From NCBI GenBank assembly GCA_017561615.1, contig JAFZBT010000108.1:1-36298 (forward strand): a stretch of 36,298 nucleotides of DNA, read 5' to 3'. Shown here piece by piece: positions 24,964 through 33,187 of the stretch. Source of the stretch: Erysipelotrichaceae bacterium (GTDB lineage Bacteria > Bacillota_I > Bacilli_A > Erysipelotrichales > Erysipelotrichaceae). Numbering within the stretch: the first letter of the stretch is position 1; each line of letters begins with the position of its first letter. The position numbers were made by a program, and so were the translations under genes. A model generated the notes under the pieces. It did no database searches, was not told where the DNA came from, and saw nothing but the letters and a program-made list of their open reading frames with translations.

Positions 24964-26658
24964 TTATTCAACGGAATTGACCAGAGCGTAGATCTCGTCC
25001 TTGATCCTGTAACAGAGGTCATAAGCCTCCTTGCGGCTGCTGCCGCGGACATAGAAATAGAACTTGATCTTCGGCTCGGTTCCCGAAGGTCTGATCGCAA
25101 ACCAGCTGCCGTCATCCAGGAAGAAACGCAGAACGTTGGAAGCGGGGATGTCTTCATAACCGTTAATGTAGTCAATTACCTTTACGACCTTATGACCGTA
25201 AACTTCTTCCGGCAGGTTTTCTCTGACATAACTCATCATTCTTCTGATGCGTTCAGCGCCTTCCAGACCTTCCAGGATCATGTTGGGCTCATATTCAGCG
25301 CACCAGCCGTACTTATCGTAAATTTCATTGAGTACCATCCAGAGTGTCTTTCCGTGCTTGCGGTAATAAGCTGCCGCCTCAGCTACCAGCATGCCGGCGG
25401 AAATGCCGTCCTTGTCGCGGATCAGCGGGCAGGCTGCGTAGCCGACTGATTCCTCATAGCCGAACAGAATCTCATATCCCTTTTCAATAAGTCCGGGGTA
25501 GCGTCCGCAGATGTTCTTGAAACCGGTCAGCGATTCAAACATTTCAACTCCATAGGATCTTGCGATTTCGCTGGAAAGTGTTGAGGTGACAATTGATTTG
25601 ACCATCGCGCCTTTTTCAGGCAGCGTTCCGGCAGTCCGGTGAGCCTCCAGAATGTAGTTGACCAGCAGGTAGCCGGTCTGGTTGCCGTTTAAGGGAATAT
25701 AGATGCCGTCATCATTCTTCAACTCGATGGCAAAGCGGTCACCGTCCGGGTCACAGGCCATAAGCAGTTCAGCACCGAACTCGCGTCCGACCTGCTCAGA
25801 GATTTCAAAGGCATGCGGATCTTCGGGGTTGGGATAGCCAACGGAAGTGAAGTCGGGATCCGGGTCTTTCTGAATCTCAACGATCTGCCAGTTGCGGAAG
25901 CCGCGGTCCTGCAGCATCGTCGCAAACGGTATGGCGGCGGCGCCGTTGAGCGGGGTGAAGACCAGCGGAATGTCCAGGTCGATCTCATCACCGCCGTGAA
26001 TGGACATGCTCTCAACCAGATCGAGATAGGCGCGGTCATATTCAGGTCCCAGGACGATGACCTTGCCCTCTTCAACGGCCTTGTCAAAATCATACTTCTT
26101 AACGTCTTCAAACAGGTCCACGGCGTTGATCTTTTCGGTCATGCCATCGGCAACCGTGCTGGAGACCTGACAGCCGTCTTCCCAGTAGGCCTTATAACCG
26201 TTGTAGTCCTTGGGGTTGTGGGAAGCGGTAATGTTGATGCCGGCAATGCAGTTGAGGTAGGTAACCATGTAAGCCAGCTGCGGGGTCGGCCTCAAGTCAG
26301 GGAAGACATAAGCCCTGATGCCGTTAGCGGCCAGTATGCCGGCGGTCAGCTGACTGAATTCCCTGGAGAAGTGGCGGGGGTCATGAGCGATGACCACGCC
26401 GCGGTCCATGGCTGGCTGACCATATTCCTTAATGTAGTCGGCGATGCCCTGGGTGGCCTTGCCGACGGTATAGTAGTTCATGTTATTGGTCCCGGCGCCC
26501 ACCTTGCCTCTTAAGCCGGCGGTGCCGAAGGACAGATCCTGATAGAACCTCTCCTTTATCTCCTTATCATTACCCTTCAGATCCAGAAGCTGCTGCTTCA
26601 GCGGATCACCGTCCTCCAGCTTCTGCAGCCAGAGTTCGTATTTCTGCATGTAATCCAT
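24964..26658 (-). CDS. Alpha-phosphoglucomutase / phosphomannomutase
   Basis: A 564-residue enzyme that interconverts glucose-1-phosphate and glucose-6-phosphate through a phosphoserine. The order is typical: FGTAGLRGKVG (44-54) at the N-terminus, the phosphoserine loop TASHNPKDYNGYK with Ser146, the metal-binding loop ACDPDGDRFA, the sugar-binding loop GYEESVGYA, and the phosphate-binding RPSGTEPKIKFY near the C-terminus. The length and blocks fit the PgcA type of Bacillota. The ATG at 26658 has GGAGG at 7 nt. It is transcribed alone from an extended -10 promoter, divergent from the starch locus. The context suggests it feeds glucose-1-phosphate from maltodextrin breakdown into glycolysis. 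Confidence 0.95.
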   Translation of the reverse strand: MDYMQKYELWLQKLEDGDPLKQQLLDLKGNDKEIKERFYQDLSFGTAGLRGKVGAGTNNMNYYTVGKATQGIADYIKEYGQPAMDRGVVIAHDPRHFSREFSQLTAGILAANGIRAYVFPDLRPTPQLAYMVTYLNCIAGINITASHNPKDYNGYKAYWEDGCQVSSTVADGMTEKINAVDLFEDVKKYDFDKAVEEGKVIVLGPEYDRAYLDLVESMSIHGGDEIDLDIPLVFTPLNGAAAIPFATMLQDRGFRNWQIVEIQKDPDPDFTSVGYPNPEDPHAFEISEQVGREFGAELLMACDPDGDRFAIELKNDDGIYIPLNGNQTGYLLVNYILEAHRTAGTLPEKGAMVKSIVTSTLSSEIARSYGVEMFESLTGFKNICGRYPGLIEKGYEILFGYEESVGYAACPLIRDKDGISAGMLVAEAAAYYRKHGKTLWMVLNEIYDKYGWCAEYEPNMILEGLEGAERIRRMMSYVRENLPEEVYGHKVVKVIDYINGYEDIPASNVLRFFLDDGSWFAIRPSGTEPKIKFYFYVRGSSRKEAYDLCYRIKDEIYALVNSVE

Positions 26659-26696
26659 AATTATTCCTCCGTATGATCGGTGTCTTCTATGACTTC

Positions 26697-26705
26697 ATTA
26701 TAACA
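26697..26705 (-). promoter_or_regulatory. Extended -10 promoter of the phosphoglucomutase gene
   Basis: On the minus strand TGTTATAAT (TG-N-TATAAT) lies 38 nt before the ATG. No clear -35 box is seen; the cre-like sequence lies at that position. Confidence 0.55.
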
Positions 26706-26718
26706 AATGTAAGGGTCC

Positions 26719-26732
26719 TGAAAGCGAAAATC
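26719..26732. promoter_or_regulatory. Possible CcpA-binding (cre) site
   Basis: TGAAAGCGAAAATC matches the cre consensus TGNAANCGNWNNCW except for T in place of the C at position 13. It lies between the divergent phosphoglucomutase and starch-locus promoters, overlapping the -35 region of the former. The place is suitable for carbon catabolite control, but one short imperfect match is weak evidence. Confidence 0.35.
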
Positions 26733-26803
26733 GGCCTTCAGGTGTGCTGAAAATGTCCCAAAAGGAAAAAATTTCACAATAATTACACACTTCCTCGCAG
26801 TTG

Positions 26804-26812
26804 TGCTACAAT
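26804..26812 (+). promoter_or_regulatory. Promoter of the starch locus
   Basis: TGCTACAAT (TG-N-TACAAT) lies about 50 nt before the ATG at 26862. TTACAC, 18 nt upstream of the -10 box, is a poor -35 candidate. Confidence 0.55.
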
Positions 26813-26861
26813 AAAAATCAGTAAGGGAAATGTGAGTTTCCAAACAGAAGGAGAGAAAATT

Positions 26862-27842
26862 ATGAAGAAATTACTGGTAGTTTTATTATCCGTATTAATG
26901 GTTCTTTCCATGGCTGCCTGCAGCCAGAAGGCAAAACCGTTAGCGGACGACTCCTATGCCTTATGGGCAGCCCTCGGACAGCATGAGCTGGCTGACGGCA
27001 CTGTCAACGGCTGGGGTGACAAGGATGCTGCCTTATTCGAAAAGTCAGCTCTGACCGCCATCGCTGTGGAAGATGTCAAGGCCATTGACGAAGGCGTCTA
27101 CAACACCCTGAAGGGCAAGGAAGTCAAGTTCCTGTACACCATCGACCTGATCTTCGGCGTCAACGACGCTGGCTGGAACACCAAGTGCATGAAGGACGGC
27201 AAGCTCTACAATGCCAACGGCTCCTATGCGTTAAAGATCGGCAAGTGCAGTGTTGAGACCGACGGCGATCTGAAGGTCTACAGCGTTGACCAGTGGATCT
27301 CAGACCCCAAGACTGCTTATGTCGAAGCTCTGACTCCGGAGACAATCTTCTATCCTGTATGGCAGGAAGAAAAAGATGAGAAGGGATTCTCATGGGCTGA
27401 CAACCCGGTCGTCATCGGCGGCGCTGGCTTATACACCGTAGTCATCGCTCAGTATGCCAATGCTTCCGCTGCCGGCGCTCCCGGCTATGGCGTTGCTCTG
27501 ATCAAGAAGCAGGCCATGGAAGGCATCGACTACGAAGAGATCCTGGAATACGTTCCTGGTGATCATACCTACGGCATCGTCGGCGAATTCACCGGTTGGG
27601 GTTCAACCGAAGACATCGCCATGGAAAAGGGCGAAGGCAACACCTGGTACGGTGTAGCCACCTTAAATGCCAACAGCCCCTGGAAGGTCCGTGCAGACGG
27701 CGCCTGGGATAACAGCTGGGCAGTAGCCGGTTCCGACAACCTGAAGGAAGTCGACGGCAACCTCGTTGTTGATGCTGACGGCACTTACAAGATCACCATC
27801 ACCTTCGACGGTGGTATCAAGATCACAGCTGAAAAGCAGTAA
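26862..27842 (+). CDS. Lipoprotein with SusE/SusF-like starch-binding domain
   Basis: A 326-residue lipoprotein with a classic type II signal peptide: basic MKK, a hydrophobic core, and lipobox SMAAC with Cys20 as the lipidated residue. The middle ~200 residues are a secreted domain I do not recognise, rich in Trp and Tyr. The last ~90 residues (YGIVGEFTGWGS..., DIAMEKGEGNTWYG, WKVRADGAWDNSWAV, VDADGTYKITITFDG) have the layout of the SusE/SusF starch-binding modules known from Bacteroidetes. It probably binds starch or maltodextrin on the cell surface for the amylase and pullulanase encoded next. ATG at 26862 is used: AAGGAGA lies 7-8 nt upstream and the signal peptide starts there. A terminator-like hairpin follows the gene. 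Confidence 0.8.
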   Translation: MKKLLVVLLSVLMVLSMAACSQKAKPLADDSYALWAALGQHELADGTVNGWGDKDAALFEKSALTAIAVEDVKAIDEGVYNTLKGKEVKFLYTIDLIFGVNDAGWNTKCMKDGKLYNANGSYALKIGKCSVETDGDLKVYSVDQWISDPKTAYVEALTPETIFYPVWQEEKDEKGFSWADNPVVIGGAGLYTVVIAQYANASAAGAPGYGVALIKKQAMEGIDYEEILEYVPGDHTYGIVGEFTGWGSTEDIAMEKGEGNTWYGVATLNANSPWKVRADGAWDNSWAVAGSDNLKEVDGNLVVDADGTYKITITFDGGIKITAEKQ

Positions 27843-27861
27843 TTAACATTTAACATGCGGA

Positions 27862-27897
27862 AAAGGGACTTCACTGACAGCAGTGGAGTCCCTTTCT
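27862..27897 (+). terminator. Hairpin after the starch-binding lipoprotein gene, probably leaky
   Basis: AAAGGGACTTCACTG pairs with CAGTGGAGTCCCTTT (one T-G pair) around ACAG, a stem of 15 bp, followed by CTTAAG. The U-tail is short, and there is no clear promoter in the 40 nt before the amylase gene, so partial read-through is likely. Confidence 0.65.
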
Positions 27898-27937
27898 TAA
27901 GTCAAAATCAGCCGATAGTTTCAAAAAGGAGACCATT

Positions 27938-29923
27938 ATGAGAAAACTGATCATTCTGCTCATCTCAATTCTGATGATTCTTCCAACCTCCGGCTGCAAG
28001 GCCGATAAGGTACCGGAGTATGAGGATTTCCCCGATAACTATGTCGCTGCCCTGCCGGAAAACGCCCGGGACGGTCTGACGCTGCACGCGTTCAACTGGA
28101 CCTACAACGAAATCTACGACAATCTGGAAAACATCCGCAATGCCGGATTCAAGAATGTACTGACCATGCCCGTTCAGCAGCCCAAGAGCGGCGGCAGCGC
28201 CTGGTGGGCCTTCTATCAGCCTCTGAGCTTCTCCATCGGCGACAACTCGCCGTTAGGCAGCAAGGAAGATTTGATCAGACTCTGCGCCGAAGCAGAGAAG
28301 CAGGGCATCTGCATTCTGGCCGACATCGTGGCTAATCATATGGCTACTACCGATGACGAAGGCAAAGAAGCCGACGGAACACCCACCGTCAGTCCCCTGG
28401 TGGCTCAGTATGAGCCGGTGCTCTACAATAACCGCAACGAAGACACCGACGGCAACGGCCTGACCTTCCATCACAACCGCAACGCGGCCGGCTCGGGCGC
28501 CGAGACCCAGTACTATCAGTACGGCAACCTGCCCGACCTCAATACCGCCAATCCCTATGTCCAGGGAAGGATCCTGGCATTGCTGAAGGAATGCATCGAC
28601 GCCGGCATTGACGGCTTCCGCTTTGACGCCGCCAAGCACATCGAGACCTCCGGCGACCCCAATTATCCCAGCGACTTCTGGGACAATACCGTCGGCGAAG
28701 CAAAGAAATACTATAAGGAAAAGACGGGAAAGGACCTCTACGTCTACGGCGAGATCCTGGGCGGACCTTCCGGACGTTCGCTTTCCCTTTATACCCGAAT
28801 GATGCTGGTTACCGACGACGGCTTTGCCTCCCAGTTCAAGTCCGTCTATGCCAAGAAGGACCCCAGCCTCATTCTCAACGCTTCCCTGAAGACCGATGAC
28901 GCTTCCCAGCTGATCGCCTGGGTGGAAAGCCATGACGAATACGTCACCGCCAGCACCCACTATCCGGAAAACCGGATCGCCAAGTACTGGGCCGTCATCG
29001 CTGCCAAGAAGGACCTCGGCGGCCTGTTTTTGGCCAGACCGACTGACGAACTGACCGTCGGAGTGATCGGTTCCTATGGCTTTGAGAGTGAAGACGTGGC
29101 CATCGCCAACCGCTTCCACAACCGCTTCTATGGGGCGGAAAGCCATGAATCGGTATCCGGTAACTGCTATGTCAACGAGAAGATCGCCGCCAATGACCAG
29201 GGTGCCCTGATCATCAATGTCGGCGATCTCAGTGAAGAAACCGTCAAGGTCGCCGTTGCTCATCTGGATAACGGCAACTACTACGATGCTCTGACCGGTG
29301 AAAAGGTCGTCGTCCATGAGCATCAGGCTTATGTTAAGTTCAATTCCAGCGGCTTATGCATCCTGACCCGCAGCAGGGACGTCCATCCGCAGATGGAGAT
29401 CTCCGAGCGGGACTGCGGCTTTACCGGCGACAAGGACATCACCATAACGGTGAAAAACGCCGATGAAGCCTGCTACTGGTTCAATGACGATAAAGCCAAT
29501 AAGACTCCCATCACCGACAGCACCACCGTCAACCTCAACGGCCACGCCGTTGACGGCATCGTCGATCTGCATCTGTACGGTCGCAAGGGCGTCAATGTCT
29601 TTGAGCAGACCGTCACTTACCGGCAGGTCCAGCTGATAGAGGGCAAATTCAATGTCATCAACCTGGATCCCAGGTATCTGAACGGTGACTACGAGATCTA
29701 CCTCTGGAGCTGGTCACCCGGACGCTGGAGCAAAAACTATGAAATTAAAGACGGCGTGCTTCTGGTCGATACCACCGGCATGACCGGCTTCCTGGTAGCC
29801 GTCTTTGAAAAGGGCTACGTAATAACCAATCCGAACGAGTGGGATGCCAACGTCATCAAGCAGTCCTCCGACATCAAGGGCGACATGCTGAAGGCGGGAT
29901 TCTTCGACATGTCCGGATTCTAA
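27938..29923 (+). CDS. GH13 alpha-amylase lipoprotein
   Basis: A 661-residue surface enzyme that cleaves internal alpha-1,4 bonds of starch. The signal peptide ends in lipobox PTSGC with Cys20. The four GH13 regions are present: ADIVANH (128-134), GFRFDAAKH with nucleophile Asp230, YGEIL with acid/base Glu272, and ESHDEY with Asp333. The barrel ends near residue 470. The last ~190 residues hold two beta-rich segments (CGFTGDKDITITVKNADEACYWFND and VINLDPRYLNGDYEIYLWSWSPGRWSKNY) that resemble starch-binding modules of the CBM25/26 kind by their Trp/Tyr pattern; this is tentative. AAGGAG lies 6-7 nt before the ATG. The pullulanase gene follows after 15 nt. Confidence 0.93.
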   Translation: MRKLIILLISILMILPTSGCKADKVPEYEDFPDNYVAALPENARDGLTLHAFNWTYNEIYDNLENIRNAGFKNVLTMPVQQPKSGGSAWWAFYQPLSFSIGDNSPLGSKEDLIRLCAEAEKQGICILADIVANHMATTDDEGKEADGTPTVSPLVAQYEPVLYNNRNEDTDGNGLTFHHNRNAAGSGAETQYYQYGNLPDLNTANPYVQGRILALLKECIDAGIDGFRFDAAKHIETSGDPNYPSDFWDNTVGEAKKYYKEKTGKDLYVYGEILGGPSGRSLSLYTRMMLVTDDGFASQFKSVYAKKDPSLILNASLKTDDASQLIAWVESHDEYVTASTHYPENRIAKYWAVIAAKKDLGGLFLARPTDELTVGVIGSYGFESEDVAIANRFHNRFYGAESHESVSGNCYVNEKIAANDQGALIINVGDLSEETVKVAVAHLDNGNYYDALTGEKVVVHEHQAYVKFNSSGLCILTRSRDVHPQMEISERDCGFTGDKDITITVKNADEACYWFNDDKANKTPITDSTTVNLNGHAVDGIVDLHLYGRKGVNVFEQTVTYRQVQLIEGKFNVINLDPRYLNGDYEIYLWSWSPGRWSKNYEIKDGVLLVDTTGMTGFLVAVFEKGYVITNPNEWDANVIKQSSDIKGDMLKAGFFDMSGF

Positions 29924-29938
29924 AAGGATGGTGATCAC

Positions 29939-32701
29939 ATGAAAGCAAGAAAGACCATTGTTCTGTTACTGGTGTTCTCATTCATCTTCAGCCTGCTTTT
30001 GTCCGGCTGCAAGGCTGACGAAGGACCGGATGAGAAACCCGTCGAACTCACCCCGGCCGGCAACGTCATCGCCAAGTACAGCCGGGACGACACCGACTAC
30101 GGGGCCATGCCGGCTCAAAAGACCCGCATCGTGCGTCTGCACTACCGCCGCAACGACGACAACACCAATGACCGGGCCTGTTACGATCCCTGGAACGTCT
30201 GGGCCTGGGACGTGACCAACGGCGGCAACGGCGCGGCCTATGACTTCACCGGCTATGATGACTACGGGGTCTACGCCGACCTTGATCTGGCCGTCATATC
30301 CGACAACCGGGAGATGGAGAAGATGGGCTTCATCGTACGCACCGACACCTGGTCCAAGGACCCGGACGGCGACCGCTTCATCGACATTGAGCCCCAGACG
30401 CCCGGAGGCGTCCAGAACGTCTACGTAAGGACTTCCGAATCCACGGTGTTCGACACCCAGGAAAACGCGCTCAAGAGCATCATCAGCTATGCGATGCTGC
30501 GCTCATCCAAGGTGATCAGCGCCTACTTCAAGCCGCTCTCCAACGACTTCAAGCCCTATCAGCCCCGCTTCTCCATGACCGTCAACGGCAAGGAGTACAG
30601 GGACTTCACGATGGGCGAATATGACGCTTCTCTCAAGATGGTAAATCTGGAACTGAAGGATGACATTGACCTCAGCGACGTGGTCACGGTCAGCTACCGC
30701 TTCGATTCCAGCTGGATAAACAAGGTAGAACTGATGATGACCAATTACTTCGATACCGACGAATTCAATGAGAAATATGCCTATGACGGCGATGATCTGG
30801 GCGTGAGCTTCGATGACCCCGAAAAGGTCACGGCCACCACCTTCAAGGTCTGGGCGCCGACCAGCCAGTCCATGGTTCTCAACATCTACGCCACCGGCGA
30901 CTATGAGACCGACCGGCAGCCTCTGGCCAGCTATGAGATGACCAAGGGCGACAAGGGCGTCTATAGCCATACCGTCAGCGAAGATCTGGACGGCCGATAC
31001 TACACCTACACCGTCACCAACTCCAAGGGCACCAATGAAGTGGTCGATCCCTATGCTCTCTCCGCCGGCGTCAATGGCCGCAGGGGCATGATCGTCAACT
31101 TCGCCAGGCTCAACAGAACGATCGAAGGCTGGGATCAGGACGTCAGACCCTTTGAGGGCAATAACGTCGATGCGGTGATCTATGAGATCCACGTCCGCGA
31201 CATGACCATCAGCGAGACCAGCGGCGTTCCGGAGCTCTACCGCGGCCGCTTTATGGGTCTGTCTCTTAACGGCACGACCTATACCAGAAACGGCATCACC
31301 GTCAAGACCGCCCTGGATCACCTGCAGGAGCTGGGCATCACCCATGTTCAGATCCAGCCTTTCTATGACTATTCATCGGTCGACGAGGCCAACCCGTCGA
31401 CGGCGATGAGCAAGACCAACTACAACTGGGGCTATGACCCGCTGAACTACAACGTGCTGGAAGGCAGCTACGCTACTGACGCCCATGACGGCTACGTCCG
31501 CATCCGGGAATTCAAGCAGATGGTCATGGCCATGCACCAGGCCGGCCTGTCCATCAACATGGACGTCGTCTACAACCATACCGCTGCTTCCGAGAACTCC
31601 AACCTCAACCTGTTAGTGCCCTATTACTATTACCGTACCAAGGCCAACGGCGCCTTCTACAACGGCTCGGGCTGCGGTAACGAGCTGGCATCCGAGCGCT
31701 ACATGGTCAACAAGTTCATGCGCGATTCCTGCAGGTTCTGGATCGACGAGTACCATCTTTCCGGCTTCCGCTTTGACCTGATGGGCCTGATCGACAACCA
31801 GACGATGATCGACATCTACAACGACTGCTCAGCGATCTATCCAAACATCATGATCTACGGCGAACCGTGGGCCGGAGGCACTTCCAAGCTGAAATCCGGC
31901 AAGAGCGCCGATAATCTCAGGGGTCAGATGACGGTTCAGGAATCGCTGGCCCAGGATTACTTCAGCGGCAGCGGCGTGCTGGTCGGCGCCTTCAATGACG
32001 TCATCAGAAACGCGGCCAGGGGCGAAAACAACCCCAACAAGGGCTACGTTCAGGGCAGCACGATCGAGGCATCGCTGATCGCCATGTGCGCCGAAGGCCG
32101 TTTCTCTCAGGAGACGGTCAAGACCCAGAACATCGATCCCAACCTGGTACTCAACTACGTTTCCTGCCACGACAACTACACGCTGTACGACCAGCTGATC
32201 CAGACGATGAACGAAAGCCGTCTGCCGATGGCCTACAGCCAGGCCGAGTCGATCGTCTTCCTGGCTCAGGGCGTGCCCTTCATTCAGGAAGGCGAGGACT
32301 TCATGCGCAGCAAGTACGACCCCGACACCGGCAAGTACGAGGGCAACTCCTACAACGTCGGCGACTACATCAACGTCATGGACTACTCCCTGAAGATCGA
32401 TCATCTGGACACCTTCCGAAAGGTAAAGGAACTCATCGAGCTGCGCAGGACCAACGAGTCCTTCCGGCTGGCCAGCCGCCAGCAGATCAAGGAAAGGATG
32501 CGGGACGTCAGCTCTGCTGACGGCGTCATCAGCTACCGCATCGACGATCTGCTGGTGATCCATTCGGTCACCGGGACCCCCTACGATCTGGACGGCAGCT
32601 ATCAGATCATCTACTCCAACGTCCGCTCTTCCTACGGCAAGGTATCGGGAACCATCACGATCGGCACCAATGAATCGATCGTCCTGAAGAAGGCTGACTG
32701 A
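29939..32701 (+). CDS. pulA: Type I pullulanase lipoprotein
   Basis: A 920-residue debranching enzyme that cuts alpha-1,6 bonds of pullulan and branched starch at the cell surface. The lipobox LLSGC gives lipidated Cys24. A CBM41 starch-binding domain (about 62-165: IVRLHYRRND, YDPWNVWAWDV) is followed by an immunoglobulin-like spacer (about 185-270), a CBM48 domain (about 285-380), and the GH13 barrel. The pullulanase signature YNWGYDP is at 495-501. Region I is MDVVYNH (541-547); the nucleophile is Asp613 in GFRFD; the acid/base is Glu642 in YGEPWAG; Asp745 lies in VSCHDNY. It shares the amylase transcript, its complement on branched starch. Its stop overlaps the next ATG (TGATG). Confidence 0.95.
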   Translation: MKARKTIVLLLVFSFIFSLLLSGCKADEGPDEKPVELTPAGNVIAKYSRDDTDYGAMPAQKTRIVRLHYRRNDDNTNDRACYDPWNVWAWDVTNGGNGAAYDFTGYDDYGVYADLDLAVISDNREMEKMGFIVRTDTWSKDPDGDRFIDIEPQTPGGVQNVYVRTSESTVFDTQENALKSIISYAMLRSSKVISAYFKPLSNDFKPYQPRFSMTVNGKEYRDFTMGEYDASLKMVNLELKDDIDLSDVVTVSYRFDSSWINKVELMMTNYFDTDEFNEKYAYDGDDLGVSFDDPEKVTATTFKVWAPTSQSMVLNIYATGDYETDRQPLASYEMTKGDKGVYSHTVSEDLDGRYYTYTVTNSKGTNEVVDPYALSAGVNGRRGMIVNFARLNRTIEGWDQDVRPFEGNNVDAVIYEIHVRDMTISETSGVPELYRGRFMGLSLNGTTYTRNGITVKTALDHLQELGITHVQIQPFYDYSSVDEANPSTAMSKTNYNWGYDPLNYNVLEGSYATDAHDGYVRIREFKQMVMAMHQAGLSINMDVVYNHTAASENSNLNLLVPYYYYRTKANGAFYNGSGCGNELASERYMVNKFMRDSCRFWIDEYHLSGFRFDLMGLIDNQTMIDIYNDCSAIYPNIMIYGEPWAGGTSKLKSGKSADNLRGQMTVQESLAQDYFSGSGVLVGAFNDVIRNAARGENNPNKGYVQGSTIEASLIAMCAEGRFSQETVKTQNIDPNLVLNYVSCHDNYTLYDQLIQTMNESRLPMAYSQAESIVFLAQGVPFIQEGEDFMRSKYDPDTGKYEGNSYNVGDYINVMDYSLKIDHLDTFRKVKELIELRRTNESFRLASRQQIKERMRDVSSADGVISYRIDDLLVIHSVTGTPYDLDGSYQIIYSNVRSSYGKVSGTITIGTNESIVLKKAD

Positions 32702-33114
32702 TGTTCAGGCACGGAGATATCAGCACCGAGGTCGACCGCAAGCCGTTTGTCTTCACCCTGGTGTGCCTGATCGTCGGGATGGCCGTCACCCTGGCCGCCT
32801 TCATTCTGGGCCGCGGCAGCGGACTGGCACTCTTCGCCGGCATCCTGATGGCCGTGGTCACCCTGGCTGCCGGCGCCGTGATGGCGGCGATGGTCAGCGA
32901 TAGGGCCTACATAGAAGACGGGGTGCTGCACATAAGCTATCTGCTGAAAAAAGCGGATATCCCCCTGGAGAAGATCGGCAGAGTGACGCTTAGGGACGAC
33001 GTCTATTCGGTTTATGACCGCCACGACAGGCTGGTGGGAACGATCAACGGCTTACTGACCGGCATCGATTCGATCCTGCACGCTCTGGACAGCAGCGGCA
33101 TAAAAATAGGCTGA
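32701..33114 (+). CDS. Small membrane protein with PH-like C-terminal domain
   Basis: A 137-residue protein translated through a TGATG overlap with the pullulanase stop. Two membrane helices (about 17-37 and 42-66) are followed by a ~70-residue cytoplasmic part: AYIEDGVLHISYLLKKADIPLEKIGRV, TLRDDVYSVYDR and SILHALDSSGI. This layout, two helices then a strand-rich domain ending in a helix, fits bacterial PH-like (bPH/YdbT-like) proteins, but the match is by pattern only. No link to starch use is known to me; coupling to pulA implies co-expression with the amylolytic enzymes, perhaps in their membrane placement. Confidence 0.7.
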   Translation: MFRHGDISTEVDRKPFVFTLVCLIVGMAVTLAAFILGRGSGLALFAGILMAVVTLAAGAVMAAMVSDRAYIEDGVLHISYLLKKADIPLEKIGRVTLRDDVYSVYDRHDRLVGTINGLLTGIDSILHALDSSGIKIG

Positions 33115-33121
33115 ATAGTGG

Positions 33122-33148
33122 TTTACTGTTCAGAGTTTGATATATAAT
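33122..33148 (+). promoter_or_regulatory. Possible promoter before the MsmX-like gene
   Basis: A TATAAT box at 33143-33148 follows TTTACT at 33122-33127, a spacing of 15 nt; alternatively, TG at 33138-33139 makes an extended -10 with TATATA at 33141. It lies in the 73-nt AT-rich gap after the small membrane protein gene, where no terminator is seen. Confidence 0.5.
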
Positions 33149-33187
33149 ATAGTTTAAGGAAACAATTAAATAGAATTGGAGGAGAAT

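Noticed and set aside
30503..31345. A 280-codon open frame opposite pulA
   Set aside because: It is antisense to the conserved CBM48/GH13 region with no ribosome binding site; long reverse frames are common in this coding style.
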